64,000 bases of DNA from an uncultured Lachnospiraceae bacterium (GCA_900546495.1 URDN01000001.1:117065-181064); one strand, 5' to 3'. Counted from the stretch's first letter, positions 36,277-44,971 are shown. The notes: generated from the sequence alone by a model not told the origin. Program-made: numbers and translations.

Positions 36277-37449
36277 TTATTTATCTCTTTTGATCATTGT
36301 TCTTGCTATTGTACGTTTCTGAATTAACGGTGTTCCACCCATTGCCGGAAGTCCACGTAGGTCTCTCATAATCTTCTCTAACGGATAATCATGCATGATA
36401 CCGCGGCCGCCCATGATATCCAGTGCATCGTTTGCTACCTGAACGCACAGCTCAATGCCATACCATTTTGCGCCACTTGCCAGATATCCGAGTTTGATGC
36501 CTCTGTCAGCAGCTTCCATTGTTTCATATAACATACATCTTGCTGCATCCAGTTTTAACTGCATCTCTGCGAGCTGGAAACCAACGCCTTCATGATTGAT
36601 GATTGTTTTGCCAAATGCCATACGATCATTTGCATATTTCACACACTCATCTACAGATCTCTGTGCAGCACCAAGGGCAAATGCGATATTGAACGGACGA
36701 ACTGCTTCCAGTTTATCCATAGCAGTCGCAAATCCACGTCCGAGTTCACCAACGATATGATCTTCCGGAACTCTTACATCATGGAATTCAATGCTTCCAC
36801 AGTTTTCAAGTTTCATACCTAATTTATTGTCAGCCGGAGGAATTACAACACCCGGACGATCTTTCTCAACTAAGAAACAAGTAATTCCATGTCCTGCTCC
36901 GACACTCTTGTCTGTCCATGCAAATACACCAAAGTAATCTGCAGTACCAGCGTTGTTGATCATGCATTTTGTTCCGTTAATCACCCATTCGTTACCATCT
37001 TTTACTGCTGTAGCTTCGATTGCTTTTGCATCAGATCCTGCATTCGGCTCTGTCAGTGCAAATGCACCGCCGGCCTCGCCCGTACGGAATTTTGCTGCCC
37101 ATGCCTGTTTTTCTTCTTCCGGAAGATGGGAGTTCTGAACGGTATCGAATTTATCGCCCAGACCACGGAATGAAAATGCGAATCCTGCATCGGTATAACT
37201 GATTGCCTCAAATACAAGTGCTCTTGTTACCCAACCGATTCCTTTTCCACCGTACTCTTTCGGAAGATTCATTGCGTAATAACCAGCATCTGCTAATTTC
37301 TTATGTACATCCCAAGGATACTCACCAACACCACCATTGGAAGCCTCAATCTCTTTTAATTTCTCAAACGGCAGCGCCTCTTCCATGATTGCGCTTACTT
37401 CCTCGTACATTTTTTTCTGCTCTTCTGTTGCAAAAAGATATCTGACCAT
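36277..37449 (-). CDS. Acyl-CoA dehydrogenase homologue A, lacking the usual catalytic Glu
   Basis: The 390-residue acyl-CoA dehydrogenase fold has FALTEPNAGSDAKAIEA near 130, VINGTKCMINNAGTADYFGV and IMGGRGIMHDYPLEKIMRD near 345. The canonical YEGTSEVQ motif reads MGGTPLIQ, so the base Glu is Gly, and the helix G position (KLEAVRPFN) also lacks the isovaleryl-type Glu. It differs from homologue B at GGTPL versus GGTNE, so the two have separate substrates or steps. Second gene of operon B, after the tautomerase, with ribosome site AAAGGAG. Confidence 0.85.
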   Translation of the reverse strand: MVRYLFATEEQKKMYEEVSAIMEEALPFEKLKEIEASNGGVGEYPWDVHKKLADAGYYAMNLPKEYGGKGIGWVTRALVFEAISYTDAGFAFSFRGLGDKFDTVQNSHLPEEEKQAWAAKFRTGEAGGAFALTEPNAGSDAKAIEATAVKDGNEWVINGTKCMINNAGTADYFGVFAWTDKSVGAGHGITCFLVEKDRPGVVIPPADNKLGMKLENCGSIEFHDVRVPEDHIVGELGRGFATAMDKLEAVRPFNIAFALGAAQRSVDECVKYANDRMAFGKTIINHEGVGFQLAEMQLKLDAARCMLYETMEAADRGIKLGYLASGAKWYGIELCVQVANDALDIMGGRGIMHDYPLEKIMRDLRGLPAMGGTPLIQKRTIARTMIKRDK

Positions 37450-37538
37450 TTTTCTGGCTCCTTTCTTAACTGATACATTCCTTCTCTTTATTGTTTTGTT
37501 TTATTGATTTGCTGCATGTCTGCCTTTATTCTTTCGCT

Positions 37539-37730
37539 CTATGCTTTCTTACCACACATATTTCCGGCGATGGCCCATTCGTCTGCCGGAATCTCTGAAA
37601 ATGTAACCCAGATGTTATGCTCCGGTACATTTGGAAGTTCCTCCAGGATCACTCCTGTGATCTTTTCTGCGATCTGTGCTTTCTTCTCCTTTGAATTGCC
37701 TGGAAACAGGCTAACATTGATATATGGCAT
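37539..37730 (-). CDS. 4-oxalocrotonate tautomerase-family protein
   Basis: A 63-residue single-domain tautomerase that starts MPYINVSLFPG, leaving Pro as the catalytic N-terminal residue after Met removal. KEKKAQIAEKITGVILEELP and the following HNIWVTFSEIPADEWAIAG fit the family. Ribosome site AAGGGGG lies 8 bases upstream. It is the first gene of operon B and would interconvert enol and keto, or shift double bonds in, an unsaturated oxo acid. Its presence supports a cyclic or unsaturated keto-acid intermediate. Confidence 0.85.
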   Translation of the reverse strand: MPYINVSLFPGNSKEKKAQIAEKITGVILEELPNVPEHNIWVTFSEIPADEWAIAGNMCGKKA

Positions 37731-37820
37731 CTTGCTTCCCCCTTTCTCGTGGTTTCTGTTTTTCTATCTGATATAAATATCCTCTAATTAAAGAAAAAAA
37801 TCCAATATGCAGTCTTAATA

Positions 37821-37851
37821 GGATAGTAGGGAAAAACTATCCCCCTGACAA
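37821..37851 (-). promoter_or_regulatory. Promoter of operon B with overlapping palindrome
   Basis: On the minus strand TTGTCA (37851-37846) and TACTAT (37828-37823) are spaced by 17 bases. GGATAG (37821-37826) and CTATCC (37837-37842) form a palindrome covering the -10, a position suited to repression. The start codon is about 90 bases downstream. The rest of the 37731-37893 gap is A+T-rich without a gene. Confidence 0.6.
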
Positions 37852-37888
37852 AAAACATCTGTTTTTCCTATGTCCCCCATAAAAAGCA

Positions 37889-37915
37889 GAAAACGTCCAT
37901 CAATTCTGATGAACG
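37889..37915 (-). terminator. Terminator after the iron alcohol dehydrogenase gene
   Basis: CGTTCATCA and TGATGGACG (37915-37894 on the minus strand, 9 bp with one G-U) are followed by TTTTCTGCTTTTT. It separates the MFS/alcohol dehydrogenase pair from operon B. Confidence 0.75.
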
Positions 37916-37927
37916 CTCGCTGTCAGT

Positions 37928-39136
37928 TTATTCTTCAATTTCTGCTTTGATCTTCTTTCCTTCATACGCATCCCGGATCAGTTCAAGATACTCTTCCATA
38001 GTCGCTTTTCGTGGCGCGGCAAAGGCGCTGGATCCATTTTCACTGTTATACATGGCCGCTTTCGCAATCTCTTCAAAACTGTCCTCACTCACACCAAGCT
38101 CCCGGTAACTCTGTGGCAGTCCCAGGTTGTCCCGTATCTTCTGAACCGACAAGATCATATACAAAGCAGCTTCCTGCTTTGTCATACCAGTGGTGTCAAG
38201 TCCCATGGCAACCGCAAGCTGTGCCATCTTCTCAGCCCGGACATCCATGTTAAAATACAACACATGTGGCAAAACAACGGAAAGTGCCGTTCCATGATGG
38301 ATATGGTGATACCTTCCACCCACCGCCCGGCCGATATTGTGTGTATCTCCGGTTCCGATGGAACTGCATGCCATGCATCCAAGAGTTGTTCCAAGCTGCA
38401 ACGCTTCTGCTTTCGCCACATTCATATTGTCATTATAAAAATCAACCAGGCTCCGGCTCATCAGCTCAAAGGCTTTCAGACTCAGTGCCTCTGTGATTGG
38501 TGTCGCTTTCCGGTTCAAAAATCCTTCAATGGCATGTGTCAGGGAATCAAATCCCACCGCTGCGATCAGATGCTGCGGAGTACCCATCAGATTTTCCGGA
38601 TAAATGATCGATGCTGCCGGTGCAATGGACGCATCCGAAATCTGTACCTTCGTCTGCAGTTCAAGATCTGTCATGGAAAGCAGTCTGGTAACATCCGCAC
38701 CGGAACCTGCCGTCGTCGGAATCGCAATGATTGGCAACGTTTTTTTCTGCACTTTGTCTACTCCATAATAATCCGAAAGTTTTCCTCCGTTTGCCACCAG
38801 TACCGCTGCTGCTTTACAGGTATCTATGGAACTTCCCCCACCAAAACCTACCACAGCCTGTGCATTTGCGATCCGCAATACGGCTGCCGCCGCTTCCACC
38901 GATTCATTGGTTGGATTCGGCTCCACTTCTGTATACTCCACAAAGAGAAGTCCCGCTTCCTCCAATGCCATTTTCAAAACCCGGTACTGACTCAATTTTG
39001 CCATACCCGGATCTGTCATGATCATCACCCGGTTAATCCCCAGATATTCTTTCACCGAAGCCAGCGCTTTCGACAGATGATGCGTGACGATGATCCGCGT
39101 AGGACACACAAATTCAAATTCTCCCATAATGCTCAC
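37928..39136 (-). CDS. Iron-containing alcohol dehydrogenase
   Basis: The 402-residue group III Fe-ADH has the NAD(P) loop VVGFGGGSSIDTCKAAAV near 95 and IAIPTTAGSGADVTRL near 138. Metal ligands are AVGFDSLTHAIEGF (Asp and His) near 200, DTHNIGRAVGG (His) near 265 and HHIHHGTALSVVLPHVL (His) near 280. The HHIHHG segment has one residue more than the usual NTPHG. It could oxidise a primary alcohol or 4-hydroxy acid of the pathway. Transcribed with the MFS gene upstream. Confidence 0.88.
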   Translation of the reverse strand: MSIMGEFEFVCPTRIIVTHHLSKALASVKEYLGINRVMIMTDPGMAKLSQYRVLKMALEEAGLLFVEYTEVEPNPTNESVEAAAAVLRIANAQAVVGFGGGSSIDTCKAAAVLVANGGKLSDYYGVDKVQKKTLPIIAIPTTAGSGADVTRLLSMTDLELQTKVQISDASIAPAASIIYPENLMGTPQHLIAAVGFDSLTHAIEGFLNRKATPITEALSLKAFELMSRSLVDFYNDNMNVAKAEALQLGTTLGCMACSSIGTGDTHNIGRAVGGRYHHIHHGTALSVVLPHVLYFNMDVRAEKMAQLAVAMGLDTTGMTKQEAALYMILSVQKIRDNLGLPQSYRELGVSEDSFEEIAKAAMYNSENGSSAFAAPRKATMEEYLELIRDAYEGKKIKAEIEE

Positions 39137-39196
39137 TTCCTTCCATATTTACTTATTTATTCCTATGATTACATATTTTTATTATTTTTGACTTTT

Positions 39197-40432
39197 TCAA
39201 GCGCCTGCCCGTTCTGCTTCTGCTTTGCGCTGTCTCTGATACATGCCCTGAATAATCACAAAAATCAAAATCAGAATTGCTGTAAACAGCACATACGCCC
39301 TTGCGTAACTGCCCGTCTTATCCGCAATCAGCCCCGGTACCGGCGATCCGGCAAAGGATCCGACCTGAAATAATGTCTGCGTCATCTTCACCCTGCGGGC
39401 ATATTCCGCATCACTGGAAAAATCTCTGGTCCATACCGTAATTCCAATGGTTCCCAGTGAAATGCCGATTCCGTTGAACACAGCAGATCCATATAACATA
39501 CCAAGGGATGTTCCATGCAAAAAGATGGTCATGCCACTGGCCAGAATCCAAGTGATAAAAAACAGATAATTGACTTTATACGCACCAAAATGATCCACTC
39601 CTGCTCCGTATACGATTTTGGAAATCATCAGTAATACACCGTATACAGAAATTGCCAGTGCGGCCTGAATTGTGATGTAACCGACGGAGGAGTAGTGGAG
39701 GGAGAGGTGATTTGTGTAGGGCGTTCCTGCTCCTCCTATCAGCAAAGCAACTACCAGAAATAAAATAATACGCTTCCCCGATAAAAAGTCAGTGGTTTTA
39801 ACAATCGTTTTTTTCTCTTTTTTCCTTTCTGTTTTTACATCCTGATATGGCTCATATCCCAGTTCTTCCGGTTTATCTCTTAATAAAAAGAAAATGAGAA
39901 TTCCACTTACAATCGCAAAAGCTGCTACTGCATAAAAAGCAGTTGCAAGACCAACTGAATCTACCAATTTTGTAATAATCGGCGGCATAACAGCCGTTGA
40001 AACACCCGTTCCACACATTGCAATAGAAAGTGCCGTAGCCTCTTTTGACTTAAACCAGTTTCTGATAATCTGGGCAATTGATATCGTATTTCCTAACGCA
40101 TATGGGATTCCCGAAATAAAAGCTGCAATATAACAAGTAAATGCCGTATGAGCATGTGCAAATATAAAATATGCTATTGGCAGTGTCATTAGCGCAAGTA
40201 TTGATCCTGTCCTTAAAGAAAACTTTTTATAGTATTTTCCTGATACAATCATAAATATAATTGTTGACAGGCATCTTATTGTTGTAATCATTGATGTTTC
40301 TGTCGCAGTCAATTCTGCTGCCTCTTTCAAAAATGGTAGATATGTTGAAAATGCAACCGTCACCAAACCGCAGTAACAAAATGCCAGTAATACACACAGA
40401 CCGCATATGATCCATGAATAATTCTTTTTCAT
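39197..40432 (-). CDS. MFS transporter with a base-composition break
   Basis: The 411-residue MFS protein starts MKKNYSWIICGLCVLLAFCYCG, has FISGIPYALGNTISIAQIIRNW and MCGTGVSTAVMPPIITKLV in the first half and GIGISLGTIGITVWTRDF in the second, in the OFA-like layout. The coding sequence changes composition: bases 40201-40260 (N-terminal half) hold 14 G+C of 60, while 39301-39360 (C-terminal half) hold 36 of 60 by hand count. This hints at a recombination joint near the central loop. Role: uptake or export of an organic acid, with the alcohol dehydrogenase downstream. Confidence 0.82.
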   Translation of the reverse strand: MKKNYSWIICGLCVLLAFCYCGLVTVAFSTYLPFLKEAAELTATETSMITTIRCLSTIIFMIVSGKYYKKFSLRTGSILALMTLPIAYFIFAHAHTAFTCYIAAFISGIPYALGNTISIAQIIRNWFKSKEATALSIAMCGTGVSTAVMPPIITKLVDSVGLATAFYAVAAFAIVSGILIFFLLRDKPEELGYEPYQDVKTERKKEKKTIVKTTDFLSGKRIILFLVVALLIGGAGTPYTNHLSLHYSSVGYITIQAALAISVYGVLLMISKIVYGAGVDHFGAYKVNYLFFITWILASGMTIFLHGTSLGMLYGSAVFNGIGISLGTIGITVWTRDFSSDAEYARRVKMTQTLFQVGSFAGSPVPGLIADKTGSYARAYVLFTAILILIFVIIQGMYQRQRKAEAERAGA

Positions 40433-40496
40433 ATGATTATCATCTCCACCTGCGAATTATTTCCTGTTTCTTCTGATTGACTAACTTTTACTATAG

Positions 40497-40540
40497 ATAA
40501 AACTGGAACTGACACGTAAAATGTATTTCGGCAGTTCCAG
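40497..40540 (-). terminator. Terminator of the TRAP/SMP-30 operon
   Basis: CTGGAACTG (40503-40511) and CAGTTCCAG (40532-40540) form a 9-bp perfect stem; on the minus strand TTTTATC follows. It lies between SMP-30 lactonase 3 and the MFS gene. The remainder of the 40433-40624 gap holds the MFS ribosome site and A+T-rich sequence. Confidence 0.7.
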
Positions 40541-40624
40541 AAATATCAATCTTTCTTATATTTTTTACTGAGCAGTTTCCTGTACAACTTCTTCTATTTT
40601 TTCTGGACAAGTAAAGATTTTACC

Positions 40625-41578
40625 TTACTTAAATTGATAACTGTTTGTATTACCAACCGCAAAACTTGGCGCTTTATAAATACATGCTCCATAGCCTTCC
40701 AATTCATCTGCAGCCGTAATATACAGCTCTTTTTTTCCAGGTGCTACCATTGGATGCGAAGAATGTAGACAATGTCCCTCTTCTCTTCCTGGGAGTAAAA
40801 CCTGCGCAATCGGAACTCCTACCTGATTTAATACAACAATCCTTCCCGCGTACAAATGTGCCACATATAGATTGTCGTCATCATCGATACTGCAGGAATC
40901 GCATCCATTTCCACCATCCAAATGATATACAATTGAACAATGACCCGCATGTGTCAGATCCACTCGCAATATATTTCCTGTCAGAGTTTCCGTAATCCAC
41001 AATATCTGCTCATTTTTAGAAAGAGCCAATCCATTCGGTGATCGTAAACTTCTTACAATCGGACGAACCGTTGTCATATCAGGTTCTATATAATATACTC
41101 CACCGGCCGGATCATCCAATGTACCGATATAATGAGTAAAATACAAACCACCATTAGAATCAAATACCAGATCATCCACACACCAGCCCATCAGAATCGG
41201 TGTAAATCCAGTACCGTCCGGATTAATTGCAAAAATACCTCCGGCAGTTTCCTTTTTCATCGTTGTAGATGAATAGGCAGACGCCCAATTACAACTACAG
41301 ATAAATAATCTGCCGTCTTTATGAATTTTTACTGCAACCGGACACAACTTATCATTATGATATATTTCTACAATCTCTTTTGTCTCCATATCCAGTCTCA
41401 TTACAGACTTTTTATAAATAGCACAGAAATATGCATATTTTCCTGATCGTTCAAAACAGATTCCTTCTAAATAACACTTCGGTTCTTCACTGACCTGTAC
41501 AAAACATTCTGCTTCTACCGTCTGTATTGGATGACTATGGAAATATCGGTCTCCCGGCAAATAATTTAATTCCTGCAT
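40625..41578 (-). CDS. SMP-30/gluconolactonase-like lactone hydrolase 3
   Basis: 317 residues from the ATG at 41578, spaced better from AGAGGAA than the ATG at 41584. The Glu of LEGICFERSG, the Asn of SPNGLALSKNE and the Asp of CDSCSIDDDDNLYVAH keep the SMP-30 metal site. It shares LPGREEGH and HP[MQ]V[AKR]PG[TK] blocks with the other two. Placed directly after the TRAP transporter genes, it would open a lactone that this uptake system brings in. Its A+T-rich codon use resembles the TRAP genes rather than the other two lactonases. Confidence 0.85.
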   Translation of the reverse strand: MQELNYLPGDRYFHSHPIQTVEAECFVQVSEEPKCYLEGICFERSGKYAYFCAIYKKSVMRLDMETKEIVEIYHNDKLCPVAVKIHKDGRLFICSCNWASAYSSTTMKKETAGGIFAINPDGTGFTPILMGWCVDDLVFDSNGGLYFTHYIGTLDDPAGGVYYIEPDMTTVRPIVRSLRSPNGLALSKNEQILWITETLTGNILRVDLTHAGHCSIVYHLDGGNGCDSCSIDDDDNLYVAHLYAGRIVVLNQVGVPIAQVLLPGREEGHCLHSSHPMVAPGKKELYITAADELEGYGACIYKAPSFAVGNTNSYQFK

Positions 41579-41609
41579 TTTCATTTCCTCTCTGAAACAT
41601 TACTTTTTT

Positions 41610-42890
41610 CTATACCAGACAAAGTGAAATCCATGGGCAGAAAATAAGTAAAAATACAAGTGCAATCATTACGATCAGATACGGCATAACCTCATGAATA
41701 ACATCTTTTGCCGGAACTCCAAGGAACCTTGCAGTCAGATACATTCCAGAACCAAATGGAGGTGTGATCATACCAATCTGCATACATAAAATTGTAATTA
41801 CATTGAAGTATACTAAGTTGATGCCTGCCTGATTTAATGCCGGTAATACGATCGGTAAAACTAGATACATAATCGGCATAGAATCCATAAAACATCCTAA
41901 TGCAAGGAAAATCAATACTACTACAATTACAAGTGCCACACCAGAAAGACCTGTTCTTTCAATTAAATGTGCAAATGCCTGCGGTACACCAAGTCTTGCA
42001 AGCGGAATATTGAATAATGCAGCACCTGCGTTCATCAGAAATACCATACTTGTACTGTCTGCTGTACTTCTTACAATTGTGGACATATTGTCCTTTTTCA
42101 GTGCACGATAAACGAATACACTGACGATCAGGCCATATACACAGGACATCGCACCTGCTTCTGTCGGTGTCATAACACCTGCATAAATAGAGCCAAGAAC
42201 GATAACCGGCATTCCAATAGCCGGCAATGCTTTTACAAAACTGATTGCTTTATTTTTCAGACTGAATGTTTCTGCCGGGAAAGATACACCTAACTCATAT
42301 AATTTCGGACTTTTAATAAATGCAACAACAATCAATAATACTCCGCATAATAATCCTGGAATAATACCGGAAACAAATAACGTTCCTACATTTTGCTGTG
42401 CCAGACTTCCATAAATAATCATCAGCATAGACGGTGGAATCATAACTCCCATCGTACTGGCGGCGCACATAACACCAGAAGAAAACTTATCACTGTAACC
42501 TGCTTTTCTCATATTTGGCAAACAAATGGATGTAACACCTGCCAGTGTTGCAGCTACAGATCCTGTAATAGCAGCATAAAGCATCGCTGTCAGAATCGTT
42601 GCTACCGGAATTCCGGCACGTTTATTCCCAATCAAACTGTTCATAAAATTAAATATGTATGGGGCCGAGCCTCCATAAGCCATAATATTTCCCGCAAACA
42701 GGAAAAACGGAATTGCCATTAATGTAAGACTATCCACACCTGAATAAAGCTGCGTTGTTACAGATATACCGCTTGTACCTAATCCTAATAGAATAATGAT
42801 GGAACCGGTTGTCATTGAAAGCCAGATAGGCATACCTAATGCTATCATAGCAATCAAAACCACCAGTCCAATGATGCTCCACATTGTCAT
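41610..42890 (-). CDS. dctM: TRAP transporter large permease (DctM)
   Basis: The 426-residue, about twelve-helix DctM begins MTMWSIIGLVVLIAMIALGM, followed by PIWLSMTTG. It carries the family blocks FAGNIMAYGGSA near 65, SGVMCAASTMGVMIPPSMLMI near 140 and MQIGMITPPFGSGMYL near 370. With DctQ and DctP it forms a Na+-driven, binding-protein-dependent importer of organic acids. Gene order dctP-dctQ-dctM followed by the lactonase gene. Confidence 0.92.
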   Translation of the reverse strand: MTMWSIIGLVVLIAMIALGMPIWLSMTTGSIIILLGLGTSGISVTTQLYSGVDSLTLMAIPFFLFAGNIMAYGGSAPYIFNFMNSLIGNKRAGIPVATILTAMLYAAITGSVAATLAGVTSICLPNMRKAGYSDKFSSGVMCAASTMGVMIPPSMLMIIYGSLAQQNVGTLFVSGIIPGLLCGVLLIVVAFIKSPKLYELGVSFPAETFSLKNKAISFVKALPAIGMPVIVLGSIYAGVMTPTEAGAMSCVYGLIVSVFVYRALKKDNMSTIVRSTADSTSMVFLMNAGAALFNIPLARLGVPQAFAHLIERTGLSGVALVIVVVLIFLALGCFMDSMPIMYLVLPIVLPALNQAGINLVYFNVITILCMQIGMITPPFGSGMYLTARFLGVPAKDVIHEVMPYLIVMIALVFLLIFCPWISLCLV

Positions 42891-42948
42891 ACTTCATATT
42901 CCTTTCCTATATCGAATGATCTGATTACTTTTGTAACAGGTAATTTAT

Positions 42949-43506
42949 CTAATTATCAGTGCCCTTTGTTTCTGCTATTTCATCATTCTGATCTACTGCT
43001 GCCGGACCTTTCTTTTCTGTCAGCATTAAATAAATTTTCATAATGCAATACAAAATAAGAATTACCATTCCAATCGGAATCGTTGCAGCAGGTAACTGTT
43101 TCGGATAAATCTGCGTAAATGTACGCTGCCCTTTAGATGCAACAAACTGCAGGCTTCCCCAGTAAGTACAAAGAATTGCGACAACAACTACGACACAATA
43201 TTTTATCAGATATAATACTTTTAATACTTTTTCATTTTTAATGCTATCTGTTATAATAGACAAACAAACCTGTCCATTACTGAATTCCATATGTCCCATC
43301 AGCCAAAATGCACATGCAAGAACTAACATTCTACATCCTTCTTCTGTCCAAACCGGTGAATGTCCTACCAAATATCTTGCCATGGCCGAATAAAATATTA
43401 AAAACGTACCAACTACAACAAATACTCCACCCAGTATCTGTAAAATATACGTTAATTTTTTTTCGAATTTCACAACCTTATCTCTCAATCTCATTACCTC
43501 CGTCAA
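42949..43506 (-). CDS. dctQ: TRAP transporter small permease (DctQ)
   Basis: The 185-residue protein has four hydrophobic segments, beginning after KKLTYILQILGGVFVVVGTF. The SPVWTEEGCRMLVLACAFWL segment near 65 is typical of DctQ (W-x-EE). The tail is hydrophilic (KKGPAAVDQNDEIAETKG). It couples DctP to DctM. It lies between them, after a strong hairpin downstream of dctP. Confidence 0.9.
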   Translation of the reverse strand: MTEVMRLRDKVVKFEKKLTYILQILGGVFVVVGTFLIFYSAMARYLVGHSPVWTEEGCRMLVLACAFWLMGHMEFSNGQVCLSIITDSIKNEKVLKVLYLIKYCVVVVVAILCTYWGSLQFVASKGQRTFTQIYPKQLPAATIPIGMVILILYCIMKIYLMLTEKKGPAAVDQNDEIAETKGTDN

Positions 43507-43521
43507 GATAAAACCCTAATA

Positions 43522-43569
43522 TAGAAAGTGGTGGATATAGTCCAACCCACCATGCTCCACCACTTTCTA
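43522..43569 (-). promoter_or_regulatory. Intercistronic hairpin between dctP and dctQ
   Basis: TAGAAAGTGGTGGA (43522-43535) pairs with TCCACCACTTTCTA (43556-43569), a 14-bp perfect stem. There is no T-run. Such stems after binding-protein genes commonly protect the upstream mRNA, giving more DctP than permease. Confidence 0.6.
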
Positions 43570-43599
43570 TCATCATATAGTATGTTTATATATCTTTTC

Positions 43600-44733
43600 T
43601 TACAGGCCAAGTTCTTTTCTGATCTCCAAAACTCGATCTACTGCTTTCTGACCATTTTCACCATTGTCAGATACATACTGATCGATACCTTTCTGCATCA
43701 AATCTTCTTTAAATGCCTTACCTTCGTCAGAATCAAGATCCAGATAATCTACTTCAACGCCATGCTCATTTTCGATTTCATCAAGTGCTTCTTTTTCGCC
43801 TGTTGCACAAAGATCCATTGCATAATCTACAGACTCTTCATATGCGCTTTCCAGCACACACTGTAAATCTTCCGGAAGAGAATCCCACCAGTCTTTATTA
43901 ATATAAAATGGCATTGTATTTGAGAATACATATGGCATTGTTAAATATTTTGTATGAAGCATAGAATCGTTGTAATATGTAGGATTTGTACATAAGCCAT
44001 CTACAACACCCTGCTGAAGTGCAACTGGTAATTCAGCAACAGAAATAGACTGTCCGTCTGCTCCCATTTCCTCCAGAAGCATATTGTAATATACACCGCC
44101 TGGTGTTCTGATTTTCAACCCTTGTGCATCATGAATGCTTTTCACCGGCTTCTTATTATTTGCAATGGAGAAAGATCCCAAGGAAGAAGCCAAATCACCT
44201 AATCGATGAATATTTAAACCTTTCTCATCAATCTGATTCTGTACCATTTCACTGATTGTTTCATCTTTTTCAATTGCAGTCATCAAAGATGCATCTCCAA
44301 GATCTGTTGTTACAAGGAATGGAATATTGTATAAATCTTCCATTGTTACACCTGCTGCACTGGCTGCAGGTCCACTACAATATGCTGCTGTGATTGTTCC
44401 TGCCGATACAGTTGCAGGTTCATCAATTGTTGAACAGATTGTTCCGTTCATATAGCGTTCTACCTGAATCTGTCCATTGGATTTTTCTTCTACAAGTTCT
44501 TCGAAATGAATCAAAATCTTGCCTAAAACTGTCTCATCTGCATTGGAACAACTAATTTCCATTTTGTAAGAACTACCATCGTTCTGTTTTGTTGAAGCAC
44601 TGTTTTCATCAGCACCGGCACTTGCATTATTATCCCCCGTTGCAGTACCGCCGTTGTTTCCAGTATCTCCACATGCTGCCAATCCTACTACCATTGACGC
44701 AATTAGTAATGCCGACATAATTTTTCTTTTCAT
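43600..44733 (-). CDS. dctP: TRAP transporter substrate-binding lipoprotein (DctP)
   Basis: 377 residues from the ATG at 44733 after AAAAGGAG; the longer ORF to 44832 has no ribosome site. MKRKIMSALLIASMVVGL then AACGD is a lipoprotein signal with lipobox LAAC, followed by a Gly/Asn/Thr-rich linker. The DctP fold shows IRTPGGVYYNMLLEEMGAD near 195 (the Arg binds the substrate carboxylate in this family) and VVDGLCTNPTYYNDS near 225. It captures an organic acid outside the cell. Substrate not predictable in detail. Confidence 0.9.
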   Translation of the reverse strand: MKRKIMSALLIASMVVGLAACGDTGNNGGTATGDNNASAGADENSASTKQNDGSSYKMEISCSNADETVLGKILIHFEELVEEKSNGQIQVERYMNGTICSTIDEPATVSAGTITAAYCSGPAASAAGVTMEDLYNIPFLVTTDLGDASLMTAIEKDETISEMVQNQIDEKGLNIHRLGDLASSLGSFSIANNKKPVKSIHDAQGLKIRTPGGVYYNMLLEEMGADGQSISVAELPVALQQGVVDGLCTNPTYYNDSMLHTKYLTMPYVFSNTMPFYINKDWWDSLPEDLQCVLESAYEESVDYAMDLCATGEKEALDEIENEHGVEVDYLDLDSDEGKAFKEDLMQKGIDQYVSDNGENGQKAVDRVLEIRKELGL

Positions 44734-44940
44734 TTCTCTTCTCCTTTTCTTTTTGTCGAACTTTGCTATTTTTCGTTGTACCCCTATAGCATTTTTGTTT
44801 GCTTTGCTATGATTGCATTCTATCACGAACAATCTATAAGTAAAATTTCACAAACGGTATAGGTTATAGCTAAACCTTATATAGGCTATAGTTACATATG
44901 TAAAACCTATATTGCTTTAACAAAGAATTTTTTCAAAAAG
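44734..44940 (-). promoter_or_regulatory. TRAP operon promoter with 12-base direct repeats
   Basis: TATAGGTTATAG (44858-44869) and TATAGGCTATAG (44880-44891) are near-identical direct repeats exactly 22 bases apart, two helical turns, with GGTTATAGC/GCTAAACC pairing between them and a third AAACCTATA-like half further on. They are probably operator sites for a regulator of dctPQM. The segment is A+T-rich and holds no gene. Confidence 0.5.
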
Positions 44941-44971
44941 AAAAAGCCGTTAATCTTTACTGACTAACGAC
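44941..44971 (-). terminator. Terminator between the IS200/IS605 remnant and the TRAP promoter
   Basis: GTCGTTA and TAACGGC (44971-44946, minus strand) form a short stem with G-U pairs, followed by TTTTT (44945-44941). It would stop read-through from tnpB. Confidence 0.55.

Noticed and set aside
15769..37730. A bile-acid (bai) or carnitine (cai) operon
   Set aside because: CaiB-like, SDR and MFS genes are present, but baiE, baiCD, baiH, a BCCT carrier and caiC-type ligase are all absent, and the acyl-CoA dehydrogenases are of a different kind.
38264..39373. A 369-codon plus-strand frame opposite the alcohol dehydrogenase gene
   Set aside because: It lies antisense to a well-supported Fe-ADH with intact motifs and its translation has no domain pattern, being Cys/His/Arg-rich.
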